A stretch of 10,408 nt of DNA from Bacillota bacterium. Lineage in GTDB: Bacteria > Bacillota > Bacilli > Bacillales_B > DSM-18226. How positions within the stretch are numbered: position 1 is the stretch's first letter; each line of letters opens with the position of its first letter. The stretch spans positions 1-10,408 of the forward strand of contig JAKACS010000059.1 in NCBI GenBank assembly GCA_021821235.1, given 5' to 3'. Both the position numbers and the translations under genes were made by a program. Positions 1 through 8,963 of the stretch are shown here, piece by piece. The notes beneath the pieces were generated by a model, which worked only from the letters and a program-made list of their open reading frames with translations, had not been told where the DNA came from and made no database searches.

Positions 1-1201
1 ACACAATTGTCCCTTGTCGATCTGGGGATGGGTCGGCCTCTTGAATAAACCGTAAATCGGCATAGTGGCTGACAGTAAAATCGCGTTCTGGAACAACATT
101 GATATAATGGTAATTTTCCTCATTTGCACCACATACACCATTTACAATTGCTTTAACTGCATAGTCGGCAACAATTTTGATGTTGCTGAGGCCAATTGGG
201 CCTAGCGAACCAACCGGGCAAGATAAGATTTCTTTTGTCTTCTCCTGGCTTGCAAGTTCTACCATTCCTGCACTGAATAAATTTTTAAGTTTAATATCGT
301 TGACTTCATGATCGCCTCGTACAAGCACAAGGACATATTGGTCATCGACTTTAAACATCAATGATTTGATGCAGCGATCAGGTGAAACGGTTAAAAACTC
401 TGCTACTTCTGCAATTGATTTTTTATTTTCGGTTAACACCTTTTCAAGTTCTTTTGCGGCTTCATCGCTTTTTACATATTCCATACTAACTGGAGCCATT
501 TCAATATTAGCCGCATAATCGGAAGTGTCAGAATAAGCGATTGTATCCTCACCAATATCCGAGAGAACCATGAATTCATGAGTATCTTTTCCGCCCATTG
601 CCCCAGAATCGGCAATAACAGCACGAAAATTCAGCTGGCAGCGGCGAAACACGTTTGAATACGCATCGAAAAGTGCCCGGTAAACTTCATCAAGGCTTTC
701 CATATTGGAGTGAAACGAGTACGCGTCTTTCATAACAAACTCACGCCCACGCAAGAGGCCAAAGCGCGGACGTTTTTCATCGCGAAACTTTGTCTGAATT
801 TGGTATAAAGTAAGTGGCAGACGCTTATACGATTTGACTTCATCGCGCACAAGGCTTGTAATGACTTCTTCATGTGTGGCACCAAGTGCAAATTCCCGCT
901 GATTCCGGTCTTTTAATCGCATTAATTCTGGCCCATATGTATACCAGCGTCCCGATTCCTGCCACAGCTCCGCTTGCTGCAAAGCTGGCATAAGCATTTC
1001 TACCGCACCGGCCTTGTCCATTTCTTCACGGACAATCGCTTCAATTTTTTGTAACACTTTTCTGCCCAGTGGCATATAACTGTATACACCACTGGAATTT
1101 TGCCGAATGAATCCCGCTTTAAGAAGAAGTTGATGGCTTTTAATTTCGGCATCGGCTGGAATCTCTCTTAAAGTCGGAATCAGTGTCATACTTTGTCTCA
1201 T
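1..1201 (-). CDS. proS: Prolyl-tRNA synthetase, 3' end cut off by the window
   Basis: Class II aminoacyl-tRNA synthetase that charges tRNA-Pro with proline in the cytoplasm. The frame is open from an ATG at 1201 to the window edge, giving 400 residues of an expected ~565. A GATHEE motif (residues ~107-112) and class II motif 2 with its FRDE...GLLRGREF core (~139-155) are visible. From about residue 224 comes the inserted YbaK-like editing domain of bacterial-type ProRS, which hydrolyses Ala-tRNA-Pro; its conserved lysine is at 279 in a CIKSLMF context. Class II motif 3 and the C-terminal anticodon-binding domain lie outside the window. The ATG is preferred because GAGGTG sits 7 bases upstream (1209-1214); the ATG at codon 5 has no site of its own. 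It follows rasP after an intrinsic terminator, and I see no convincing promoter of its own in the 84-base gap. The identity is secure. Confidence 0.97.
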   Translation of the reverse strand, partial: MRQSMTLIPTLREIPADAEIKSHQLLLKAGFIRQNSSGVYSYMPLGRKVLQKIEAIVREEMDKAGAVEMLMPALQQAELWQESGRWYTYGPELMRLKDRNQREFALGATHEEVITSLVRDEVKSYKRLPLTLYQIQTKFRDEKRPRFGLLRGREFVMKDAYSFHSNMESLDEVYRALFDAYSNVFRRCQLNFRAVIADSGAMGGKDTHEFMVLSDIGEDTIAYSDTSDYAANIEMAPVSMEYVKSDEAAKELEKVLTENKKSIAEVAEFLTVSPDRCIKSLMFKVDDQYVLVLVRGDHEVNDIKLKNLFSAGMVELASQEKTKEILSCPVGSLGPIGLSNIKIVADYAVKAIVNGVCGANEENYHYINVVPERDFTVSHYADLRFIQEADPSPDRQGTIV

Positions 1202-1233
1202 TTATTTGCACCTCATCTGTCTGTATCCACATC

Positions 1234-1268
1234 TTTTTAAAAATGCCCCCGTTTGAATAACAGGGGCA
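1234..1268 (-). terminator. Intrinsic terminator between rasP and proS
   Basis: Read on the minus strand, a 9-base-pair stem (arms 1260-1268 and 1244-1252, one G-U pair, four consecutive C-G pairs) closes a 7-base loop and is followed at once by five Ts and then AAAAA. It starts 17 bases past the rasP stop codon, so it should end or reduce transcription of the uppS-cdsA-dxr-rasP group before proS. The stem and T-run are seen directly; termination efficiency is inference. Confidence 0.8.
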
Positions 1269-1285
1269 CCTCTGTTTCAAAACAT

Positions 1286-2545
1286 TTACAAGAAAAATCT
1301 TTGAATATCGTTCCACGTGACAACAAGCATTAGTAACATTAACAGCGCAAACCCGATAAAATGAACCATTCCTTCTTTTTGCTTATCAATTGGCTTGCCT
1401 CTTAATGCTTCAACGGCAAAGAACATCAGCCTTCCCCCGTCAAGCGCCGGGATCGGCAATAAATTCATAATCCCGAGATTGATACTCAAGATAGAACCCC
1501 ATCTTAACAGATTAAAAATACCCGACTTGGCGACCGTGTCGGTTGACACATAAATACCGACAGGGCCTGACAGCATATTGATCGAAAACTGGCCGGTTAC
1601 CAGTTTACCCAGCATGACAAAAATTTGTTTTGTCCAAAAATAAGTTTGCTGAAAACCAGAGGAAATCGCTTTGAGTGGTGACTTTTCAACAGGGCTGTAC
1701 ACACCAATAATTCCGGTTTTCGTGCCTTCAATCGATTTCTCGATTGGAGTTACGGTGATTTCCCTATCATTCCCGTTCCGATCAATTAAAAACTTCAGCG
1801 GTTTTTCAGGACTGCGGCGAATGATTTCTACCACATCAGACCAGCTAGAAACCTCTGCACCATTAATGCTCTGAACGATGTCCCCCTGCTTCAGCCCGGC
1901 AGCTTTTGCTGCTCCATCAGGCGTAATTTCACCAAGCTTCGGATCATTTGTTGGAACGCCTTGAAATAATGCAATAATGATAAAAACGACAAGCGCCAGT
2001 ATGAAGTTCATCATCGGCCCGGCAAAAATAGCCATTGTCCGCTGTCCAAGCGTTTTAGAAGAAAATTGTCGGTCAAGCGGCGCAATTTGCGTTTCCACTC
2101 CATTTTCAACAATCGCAGCAGCCGGATGTACGGAAAAGGTATGCATATTTTCCTCATCATCATCCGGATACCCTTTGATAAAGAGATCTTTTTCAATATC
2201 TGCCTGTTCGACTTCGATAACCCGGCAATTCGGAAACTTCTCTTTGTGATTCAAAATAATCTTTGTTACTTGCTCGCTTGCATTCAAAAGCAGGCCGATT
2301 CGGTGTCCTGGTTTGATTTCCACCATTTCAGGATCCTCTCCTGCCATTCGGACAAATCCTCCGAGCGGCAGCAGCCTTAGCGTATAAGTCGTTTCCCCTT
2401 TTTTGGCTGAAAATACCTTTGGACCAAAACCAATGGCAAATTCACGGCATAATATTCCTGCCCTTTTTGCAAAAATTAAATGTCCTAATTCATGAAAGAA
2501 GACGAGTGCGCCAAAGATAACAATAAAGGCAATAACTGTACTCAA
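1286..2545 (-). CDS. rasP: Site-2 intramembrane zinc metalloprotease RasP (RseP family)
   Basis: Membrane-embedded protease of the S2P (M50) family. In B. subtilis it cleaves the anti-sigma factor RsiW within the membrane after a first cut outside, and also other membrane peptides. With the start chosen here it has 419 residues, normal for the family. The zinc-binding HELGH is at 18-22 in the first hydrophobic segment, and the third ligand motif NLLPIPALDG at 361-370. A PDZ domain spans roughly 200-275, with further membrane segments near 173-196, 342-362 and 394-412. I chose the TTG at 2545, which lies 8 bases after AAAGGTGG (2554-2561). The longer frame begins with a GTG at 2557 that overlaps that ribosome binding site and has none of its own, adding only four residues. 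It lies downstream of dxr (18-base gap) and is followed by a terminator. The function is certain; the start is likely. Confidence 0.95.
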   Translation of the reverse strand: MSTVIAFIVIFGALVFFHELGHLIFAKRAGILCREFAIGFGPKVFSAKKGETTYTLRLLPLGGFVRMAGEDPEMVEIKPGHRIGLLLNASEQVTKIILNHKEKFPNCRVIEVEQADIEKDLFIKGYPDDDEENMHTFSVHPAAAIVENGVETQIAPLDRQFSSKTLGQRTMAIFAGPMMNFILALVVFIIIALFQGVPTNDPKLGEITPDGAAKAAGLKQGDIVQSINGAEVSSWSDVVEIIRRSPEKPLKFLIDRNGNDREITVTPIEKSIEGTKTGIIGVYSPVEKSPLKAISSGFQQTYFWTKQIFVMLGKLVTGQFSINMLSGPVGIYVSTDTVAKSGIFNLLRWGSILSINLGIMNLLPIPALDGGRLMFFAVEALRGKPIDKQKEGMVHFIGFALLMLLMLVVTWNDIQRFFL

Positions 2546-2553
2546 AGATCCAA

Positions 2554-2561
2554 CCACCTTT
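2554..2561 (-). promoter_or_regulatory. Ribosome binding site that decides the rasP start
   Basis: The minus strand reads AAAGGTGG, 8 bases before TTG at 2545. The upstream GTG (2555-2557) lies inside this site, and the bases before that GTG are just an A-run, so initiation at TTG is favoured. Confidence 0.6.
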
Positions 2562-2563
2562 TT

Positions 2564-3709
2564 TTATAGAAGTGTACGTACATACTGTCTTGTTTCTTTG
2601 TCAACTTCTTGTATCGCCGCAAGATTGGGATTCTCAATTGTTTGATGGGCGCTTAACGCCTTCTCAATGATCGTTTCAATCTCCAGAAAAGTAATTTCCC
2701 CTTCCAAAAAAGCAGCGACGGCAACTTCATTTGCCGCATTTAACACAGTTGGCATTGTTCCGCCGATTTTTCCTGCTTCGTATGCAAAACGCAAGCAGCG
2801 GAAACGATCAAAATCCATCTCCTGAAAATGAAGCTGTCCGATACTGGACAAATTCAATCGGTTCGCTGACCGAAGCGGCATGCGATCCGGAAAGGAAAGA
2901 GCAAACTGAATTGGAACTCTCATATCCGGTGAGCCCAATTGGGCAATGATACTGCTGTCGTGAAATTCAACCATTGAATGTACAATACTCTCTTTATGGA
3001 GAAGCACATTGATTTTTTCATACGGAATATCAAAAAGCCAGTGCGCTTCGATCACTTCTAACCCTTTGTTCATCATTGTCGCGGAATCAATCGTGATTTT
3101 TGCCCCCATTGACCAGTTCGGATGATTTAACGCTTCTTGAACAGTCACATTCTTCAATTCCTCACGGCGGCGATCACGAAAACTGCCACCGGATGCAGTT
3201 ATGATGAGCCGGTCAATGTTCTTCCTATTTTCCCCCTGTAATGCTTGGAAAATGGCAGAGTGTTCGCTATCAACCGGAAGGATGGCAACATTGTTTTTTT
3301 TTGCTGCATCCATGACTAAATGTCCTGCTGTCACGAGCGTTTCTTTATTCGCCAATGCTATTGTTTTCCCCGATTCAATGGCTTGGAGTGTCGGATTTAG
3401 ACCGACGCTGCCAAGAACAGCGTTAACCAAAATTTCCGCATTGTCGTATACTGCAATTTCAACTTGGCCTTCATCGCCGTATACGATCTTTGTATCAAGA
3501 AATTCTGCCTTTAGTTTATCATATTCCTGTTTTCCTTGGACAGAAACAATTTCAGGTTGAAACTCAAGAATGATTTTTCGAGCCAGAGCTATATTTTTCC
3601 CAATCGACATTGCTACAAGTCGAAACTCATGCGGATGTTCACGAATAATATCCAATGTCTGGGTACCAATGGAACCCGTTGCCCCAAGCAAACTTATTTT
3701 TTTCAACAA
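2564..3709 (-). CDS. dxr: 1-deoxy-D-xylulose 5-phosphate reductoisomerase
   Basis: Cytoplasmic NADPH-dependent enzyme that converts DXP to 2-C-methyl-D-erythritol 4-phosphate, the committed step of the MEP isoprenoid pathway. The protein has 381 residues, normal for the family. The nucleotide-binding GATGSIG is at 9-15. The divalent-metal ligands fall in VDSEH (D147, E149) and in the NKGLE segment (E218). The substrate-binding loops SGGSF (173-177) and HPNWSMGAK (196-204) are intact. The start is TTG at 3709, 7 bases after GGGAG (3717-3721); the next codon is also TTG and would give a protein one residue shorter, matching the MKN start I recall for B. subtilis Dxr, so either could be used. 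It sits 61 bases downstream of cdsA, just before rasP, and shares a pathway with uppS two genes upstream. The identity is secure. Confidence 0.96.
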   Translation of the reverse strand: MLKKISLLGATGSIGTQTLDIIREHPHEFRLVAMSIGKNIALARKIILEFQPEIVSVQGKQEYDKLKAEFLDTKIVYGDEGQVEIAVYDNAEILVNAVLGSVGLNPTLQAIESGKTIALANKETLVTAGHLVMDAAKKNNVAILPVDSEHSAIFQALQGENRKNIDRLIITASGGSFRDRRREELKNVTVQEALNHPNWSMGAKITIDSATMMNKGLEVIEAHWLFDIPYEKINVLLHKESIVHSMVEFHDSSIIAQLGSPDMRVPIQFALSFPDRMPLRSANRLNLSSIGQLHFQEMDFDRFRCLRFAYEAGKIGGTMPTVLNAANEVAVAAFLEGEITFLEIETIIEKALSAHQTIENPNLAAIQEVDKETRQYVRTLL

Positions 3710-3770
3710 ATGTCAACTCCCAGCGTAGAAGCCCTGTAATATATCTTTTCATTGTATAGGCGACCTACTA

Positions 3771-4562
3771 CTAAAATAAGTGAAAGAAATGAAGCAGCGG
3801 CCAGACAAACAACAGGCTGTCAAACCGATCAAGAATACCGCCGTGCCCCGGCAGGATCGTTCCGGAATCTTTAACGGCAAAATGGCGCTTTAATGCCGAT
3901 TCAACCAAATCGCCAATTTGACCGAAAACAGAGAGAACGATTGTAATGCCCATTAATGTTAAAACCGAAACGTTCATGTTGGTAAACAAGCTAAACAATA
4001 GCGCAACAACTAAAGCGCTAAAAATCCCCCCAATAAATCCTCCAACCGTTTTATTCGGACTGATATCAGGCCATAGCTTTTTTTTGCCATACGCTTTCCC
4101 GATAAAATAAGCGCCAGAATCTGTTGCCCAAATAACGAACACAGAATAAAACAGATAGACTAGCCCCCCGGCTTGGCGCGTCTCAATGAAAAAATAAAAA
4201 CCAATTCCAACATACAGCACGGACAGAATGAGAAAAGAGACATCCTCAAACGTAAAAAGATTTTTCGTAATAACTGTATACGTTAGCAGCAACAAAACAA
4301 TTGCAATGCCAATTTCTGTTTTCGAGTAAGGAAATGTGGCGATAATCTTACCGTACTGCGGTGGAAACAAAAGCGCCCAAAGCATAAGGATCGATAATAA
4401 GCCCGGGATTGAATAAATACTTAGTTTCCTCATTTTGAATAATTCATATAAACCGACAGTCGCCAGTACATATGTTAATAAAATAAAAGGAAAGCCGCCC
4501 GCGTACACGATTGGCAAAAAGATTGCCGCGGCAACAACTCCTGTTATGACTCTTTGCTTCAT
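3771..4562 (-). CDS. cdsA: Phosphatidate cytidylyltransferase (CDP-diacylglycerol synthase)
   Basis: Integral membrane enzyme that makes CDP-diacylglycerol from phosphatidic acid and CTP, the precursor of phosphatidylglycerol, cardiolipin and phosphatidylethanolamine. The 263-residue protein is hydrophobic, with about seven or eight membrane segments. The complete family signature lies near the C terminus at 222-246 (S-x-L-K-R, then K-D-S-G, then P-G-H-G-G-I-L-D-R). Upstream conserved pieces are ATDSGAYF (146-153), SPNKTVGG (168-175) and GDLVES (217-222). The ATG at 4562 is the only sensible start, because the codon directly before it is an in-frame TAG. Its ribosome binding site AAAGGTG (4575-4581) is 12 bases away, longer than ideal, so initiation may be weak or depend on upstream translation. 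It follows uppS after 82 bases and precedes dxr. Confidence 0.96.
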   Translation of the reverse strand: MKQRVITGVVAAAIFLPIVYAGGFPFILLTYVLATVGLYELFKMRKLSIYSIPGLLSILMLWALLFPPQYGKIIATFPYSKTEIGIAIVLLLLTYTVITKNLFTFEDVSFLILSVLYVGIGFYFFIETRQAGGLVYLFYSVFVIWATDSGAYFIGKAYGKKKLWPDISPNKTVGGFIGGIFSALVVALLFSLFTNMNVSVLTLMGITIVLSVFGQIGDLVESALKRHFAVKDSGTILPGHGGILDRFDSLLFVWPLLHFFHLF

Positions 4563-4644
4563 CTACAAGTTCAACACCTTTATGTTCAAATGCGTGATTG
4601 ATCCCCCGTTTGAAAAAACCGATCTCCTGCGCAATAGAAGTCAT

Positions 4645-5421
4645 TCAAATCCCGCCAAATCGACGCTGCCTGCTTTGAAATCCCTCAATGGCTTCAAGAA
4701 AGTGCTCTTCGCTAAAATCCGGCCACAAGACATCGGTAAACCAAAATTCACTGTAAGCAAGCTGCCAGAGCATAAAATTGCTTAAACGAATCTCACCGCT
4801 TGTACGAATAAGGAGGTCAGGGTCTGCCATGTCTGATGTCATTAAATAGGATGAAAAAGCAGCCTCATTCAATTGATTTATCTCCATTATACCACTTTGG
4901 CAATCGTTTAAGACTTGTTTGACGGCATCAAGGATTTCTGCCCTGCTGCCATAATTGAGCGCAAAGTTCAACACCAACCCATTGTTGTCTTTCGTATCAT
5001 CCATTGCCTTTTCAATTGCTTTCAACGTATGTACCGGCAATCTTTCCTTATACCCGATCATTTTCACTTGCACATTTTCCTCAATGAGTTCTGGAAGAAA
5101 GGTACTTAAAAACTCTTCCGGCAGCTTCATTAAGTAATCAACTTCATTTTTCGGACGTTTCCAATTTTCAGTTGAAAATGCATACAAAGTCAAGGTTTTT
5201 ATCCCCAATTTGTTCGCCAGTTTCGTCGTTTTTCGGACAACCTTCATTCCTTCATGATGGCCGGCAATCCGCGGTAAAGCACGTTTTTTCGCCCATCTGC
5301 CATTACCGTCCATAATGATCGCCACATGTTCAGGAATTGGCAATTTCTTTATTTGTTCTACTCTGTCTCGGAGTGTGGAAGCAGGTTTTTGATTCTTCCA
5401 TCGCTTTATTTTATTTAACAT
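4645..5421 (-). CDS. uppS: Undecaprenyl diphosphate synthase (cis-prenyltransferase)
   Basis: Adds eight isopentenyl diphosphate units in cis to farnesyl diphosphate, making the C55 carrier lipid for peptidoglycan and teichoic acid synthesis; it acts at the membrane face in the cytosol. The protein has 258 residues. The catalytic aspartate is D38 in IIMDGNGRWA (35-44). Other family motifs are YAFSTENWKRP (80-90), ALNYGSR (154-160), RTSGEIRLSNF (206-216) and the terminal RRFGGI. The ATG at 5421 is chosen because GAGGAG (5429-5434) lies 7 bases upstream and the N terminus then aligns with my recollection of the B. subtilis protein; a longer frame from a TTG at 5436 would start on that site. It is first in a uppS-cdsA-dxr-rasP group separated from frr by a terminator. 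Confidence 0.96.
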   Translation of the reverse strand: MLNKIKRWKNQKPASTLRDRVEQIKKLPIPEHVAIIMDGNGRWAKKRALPRIAGHHEGMKVVRKTTKLANKLGIKTLTLYAFSTENWKRPKNEVDYLMKLPEEFLSTFLPELIEENVQVKMIGYKERLPVHTLKAIEKAMDDTKDNNGLVLNFALNYGSRAEILDAVKQVLNDCQSGIMEINQLNEAAFSSYLMTSDMADPDLLIRTSGEIRLSNFMLWQLAYSEFWFTDVLWPDFSEEHFLEAIEGFQSRQRRFGGI

Positions 5422-5428
5422 AACATGG

Positions 5429-5434
5429 CTCCTC
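5429..5434 (-). promoter_or_regulatory. Ribosome binding site that decides the uppS start
   Basis: GAGGAG on the minus strand, 7 bases before the ATG at 5421. The longest frame would start at the TTG at 5434-5436, which overlaps this site, so that TTG can be set aside. Confidence 0.75.
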
Positions 5435-5517
5435 AAAAAAGTTGATCATGTATCCCCCGAAAATCGATCATTCTCTACAATATTTTATTCATTTGCCGGA
5501 AATTCCCGCATGAAACT

Positions 5518-5526
5518 ATCATACCA
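5518..5526 (-). promoter_or_regulatory. Possible extended -10 promoter for uppS
   Basis: The 252-base gap between frr and uppS holds a terminator at its frr end and AT-rich DNA in the rest. On the minus strand the gap contains TGGTATGAT, an extended -10 (TGn plus TATGAT, 5 of 6 to consensus), about 90 bases before the uppS start. No good -35 hexamer lies 16-18 bases further upstream, so the call rests on the extended -10 alone and on the need for a promoter after the terminator. Weak to moderate. Confidence 0.35.
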
Positions 5527-5632
5527 AAAAAGCAAAAAGATATCTCTATTTAAGAACATATGTATAAAAAAGTAGGTCACATAAACAATGGTCAATTTAA
5601 AAAGCTGCAAAAATCAAGGTGTATAGAAAGTG

Positions 5633-5655
5633 AAAAAACCCCCTAAAAAGAGGGT
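5633..5655 (-). terminator. Intrinsic terminator after frr
   Basis: On the minus strand a 7-base-pair stem (arms 5649-5655 and 5638-5644, one G-U pair) closes a TTTT loop and runs directly into five further Ts. It lies 18 bases past the frr stop codon. It should end the rpsB-tsf-pyrH-frr transcripts or let only part through to uppS. Confidence 0.8.
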
Positions 5656-5673
5656 CCCCTTCAGAAAATCCAT

Positions 5674-6231
5674 TTAGACTTCCATAATTTCTTTTTCTTT
5701 CTCTTTCGTGATCTGCTCGACCTTATGAATATGCTCGTCAGTCAGCTTTTGGATATCGTCACTGTATCCGCGGAGTTCATCCTCCGTAATTTCACCATTT
5801 TTTTCAAGCTTTTTAAAATCATCATTGGCATCCCGGCGGATGTTACGGATGGCGATTTTCGCTTCCTCTGATTCCTTTTTCACAACCTTTACTAGCTCTT
5901 TGCGGCGTTCTTCTGTTAACTGTGGAATCGCAATCCGGATGATAGAACCATCATTTGACGGATTCAACCCTAAATCAGATTTAAGAATTGCTTTCTCGAT
6001 CTCGCCAAGAATCGATTTATCGTATGGCTGGATCACAAGCAGCCTCGCTTCAGGTGTCGAGATCCCTGCCAGCTGGTTTACAGGAGTAGGCGCACCATAA
6101 TAATCAACCGTGACACGATCAAGCAGCGAAGCACTTGCACGTCCGGCACGAATCGTTGCTAGTTCCCGGGTATACGCTTGAATCGCTTTTGTCATTTTTT
6201 CTTTCGCAGTGGAGATAACTTGTTTTGGCAT
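5674..6231 (-). CDS. frr: Ribosome recycling factor
   Basis: Cytoplasmic factor that, with EF-G, splits the post-termination ribosome into subunits. At 185 residues it is exactly the usual length. Domain I, a three-helix bundle, is formed by residues 1-29 and about 106-185; domain II, a beta sandwich, by about 30-104. The RAGRAS segment (28-33) at the first hinge and the basic NIRRDAND segment (130-137) of domain I are intact. The ATG at 6231 follows the pyrH stop codon (6234-6236) by two bases, and its ribosome binding site AAGGGGG (6240-6246, spacer 8) lies inside the last pyrH codons, so the two genes are almost certainly translationally coupled. A terminator follows. The identity is secure. 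Confidence 0.97.
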   Translation of the reverse strand: MPKQVISTAKEKMTKAIQAYTRELATIRAGRASASLLDRVTVDYYGAPTPVNQLAGISTPEARLLVIQPYDKSILGEIEKAILKSDLGLNPSNDGSIIRIAIPQLTEERRKELVKVVKKESEEAKIAIRNIRRDANDDFKKLEKNGEITEDELRGYSDDIQKLTDEHIHKVEQITKEKEKEIMEV

Positions 6232-6233
6232 GT

Positions 6234-6986
<753 letters not shown>

Positions 6987-6994
6987 TCACTTCG

Positions 6995-7024
6995 AAAAAT
7001 AGGGAACACACCGTGTCCCCTATT
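6995..7024 (-). terminator. Terminator-like hairpin between tsf and pyrH
   Basis: On the minus strand a 12-base-pair stem (arms 7013-7024 and 6998-7009, one G-U pair) closes a 3-base loop and is followed by three more Ts, five counting the stem end. It is one of the strongest stems in the window. It lies about 70 bases past the tsf stop and 40 bases before pyrH, placed to lower pyrH-frr expression relative to rpsB-tsf. I see no promoter after it. Confidence 0.75.
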
Positions 7025-7093
7025 GAAACCTATTTTCCGGCAAAACATATTTAGGCCATCTGCTTTATAATTGGATGGCAAATCGATTTACCA

Positions 7094-7975
7094 CTATTTT
7101 TTAATTTGGTTCATAACTTCTTCCGCAAAGTTTTCTTCGCGTTTTTCGATGCCTTCCCCTACTTCATAGCGGACAAATTCACGAAGTTTTCCGCCTGTTG
7201 ACTCAACAAATTGGCGAACTTTTTGGTCAGGATTTTTAACAAATGCCTGATCAAGCACACACACTTCTTCAAAATATTTGCTCAAACGGCCTTCAACCAT
7301 TTTTTCAACGATTTTTTCTGGTTTTCCTTCGTTTAGAGCCTGCTGAGTTAACACTTGGCGTTCGTGTTCAACTTCCTCTTGGGAAACCTCATCACGAGAT
7401 ACATATTTTGGATTTAACGCAGCAATATGCATTGCCACATCTTTTGCTGCATCTGCATTTGTTGCTCCTTCAAGAACCGTTAAAACACCGATACGCCCGC
7501 CTAAGTGCAGGTATGCACCAAATGCATCCTGATCGGTTTTCGTTTTTACCGCGAAGCGGCGAAGCGAAATCTTTTCACCAATTTTGGAAATGGCTGCAGT
7601 AATATGGTCGCTTACCGTTGCACCGTTGTCCATTGTTTGTGCCAGTGCCTCATCAAGATTAGCAGGCTTGTTTTTCAAAAGATGGTTAGCCAATTCTTTA
7701 ACTAATGTTTGGAACCCTTCGTTTTTTGCAACAAAGTCTGTTTCAGCGTTTACTTCAAGAATAACAGCATCGTTTCCTTCTGTTAAAACATATGCTGTAC
7801 CTTCTGCAGCAACCCGATCTGCTTTTTTCGCAGCTTTTGCAATTCCTTTTTCGCGGAGAAAATCAATTGCTTTATCCATATCTCCATTCGTTTCTTGCAG
7901 CGCTTTTTTGCAGTCAAGCATCCCTGCGCCTGTCTTTTCCCGTAGTTCTTTTACCATTTGTGCAGTAATTGCCAT
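7094..7975 (-). CDS. tsf: Translation elongation factor Ts
   Basis: Guanine nucleotide exchange factor that releases GDP from EF-Tu in the cytoplasm. The 293-residue length matches the Bacillus protein I recall. The N-terminal UBA-like domain runs from 1 to about 50 ([18 protein letters not shown], 9-26). The TDFVAKNE motif (79-86), whose Asp-Phe pair displaces magnesium from EF-Tu, begins the core domain, and the C-terminal region is complete. The ATG at 7975 is preceded by a full AAAGGAGG (7987-7994), though 11 bases away, slightly long. It lies 136 bases downstream of rpsB with a terminator hairpin between, and 137 bases before pyrH with another. Transcription is probably by partial read-through from the rpsB promoter. 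The identity is secure. Confidence 0.97.
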   Translation of the reverse strand: MAITAQMVKELREKTGAGMLDCKKALQETNGDMDKAIDFLREKGIAKAAKKADRVAAEGTAYVLTEGNDAVILEVNAETDFVAKNEGFQTLVKELANHLLKNKPANLDEALAQTMDNGATVSDHITAAISKIGEKISLRRFAVKTKTDQDAFGAYLHLGGRIGVLTVLEGATNADAAKDVAMHIAALNPKYVSRDEVSQEEVEHERQVLTQQALNEGKPEKIVEKMVEGRLSKYFEEVCVLDQAFVKNPDQKVRQFVESTGGKLREFVRYEVGEGIEKREENFAEEVMNQIKK

Positions 7976-8060
7976 ATCGTAAATATCCTCCTTTTATTCT
8001 ATGTATTCATATCTTTGCCTGGTAAGATTAATCTAAACATTTTTGAAATAGCATTGCTTT

Positions 8061-8101
8061 AAAAAAAGGTGATAAAGGGTGCTCCCTCTTATCACCTTTT
8101 T
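8061..8101 (-). terminator. Intrinsic terminator between rpsB and tsf
   Basis: On the minus strand a 12-base-pair stem with one bulged base (arms 8084-8096 and 8068-8079) closes a 4-base loop, is flanked by an A-run on the 5' side and runs into seven Ts. It begins only about 10 bases past the rpsB stop. The A-run and T-run make it nearly symmetric, so it could also work on the other strand. It is well placed to give more rpsB than tsf message. Confidence 0.8.
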
Positions 8102-8111
8102 ATGTTGTTCA

Positions 8112-8837
<726 letters not shown>

Positions 8838-8861
8838 TTATTTTCCTCCGCTCAGTTCATC

Positions 8862-8902
8862 TTTAGACAGAAACTGTCAAAAAACAGCACCAGCTGTCTA
8901 AA
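8862..8902 (-). promoter_or_regulatory. Structured rpsB leader with competing hairpins
   Basis: On the minus strand the leader between the rpsB promoter and its ribosome binding site holds a perfect 9-base inverted repeat (8894-8902 with 8862-8870, TTTAGACAG against CTGTCTAAA) enclosing 23 bases. The upstream arm can instead fold locally (stem 8893-8899 with 8882-8888, 7 pairs including one G-U, TGGT loop) in front of a T-run at 8879-8884, a small terminator-like hairpin. The downstream arm can also form GACAG-TTT-CTGTC (8866-8878). These pairings exclude the long stem. The repeats are seen directly. A role in autoregulation by S2, or as a weak terminator for the motility operon, is inference. 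Confidence 0.5.
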
Positions 8903-8933
8903 TCCGTGAGCGTGTGTTTTAACACCATTTCAT

Positions 8934-8962
8934 AATATAGCATATGTTTTTTCGACAATCAA
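8934..8962 (-). promoter_or_regulatory. Vegetative (sigma A) promoter of rpsB
   Basis: On the minus strand TTGATT (8957-8962) is separated by 17 bases from TATATT (8934-8939), which carries the upstream TG of an extended -10 (TGCTATATT). It begins directly after the swrB stop codon and would start a transcript near 8927, giving a leader of about 105-110 bases before rpsB. A strong constitutive promoter is expected here, since S2 and EF-Ts are needed in amounts that the sigD-end motility transcript would not supply. Confidence 0.7.
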
Positions 8963-8963
8963 G

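Noticed and set aside
3711..3716. Perfect TTGACA on the minus strand just before dxr
   Set aside because: No -10-like hexamer lies 16-18 bases downstream; the sequence there is the start of dxr. It is best explained as the spacer between GGGAG and the TTG start.
3590..3745. A short minus-strand frame (about 37 codons) starting in the cdsA-dxr gap and overlapping the dxr start
   Set aside because: It has no good ribosome binding site and no recognisable protein features, and it overlaps a conserved gene in another register.
4603..4614. A 12-base repeat (CCCCCGTTTGAA) also found at 1246-1257
   Set aside because: One copy is part of the rasP terminator and the other is in the uppS-cdsA gap. 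A 12-base match is expected by chance in a window this size and no further similarity flanks it.
7996..8025. Possible tsf promoter: TTACCA, 18-base gap, TAGAAT on the minus strand
   Set aside because: The start site would fall within the tsf ribosome binding site (7987-7994), so the message would lack it.
8875..8880. Second TTGACA on the minus strand inside the rpsB leader
   Set aside because: The bases 16-18 downstream do not resemble a -10, and the block is better explained as part of the leader hairpins.
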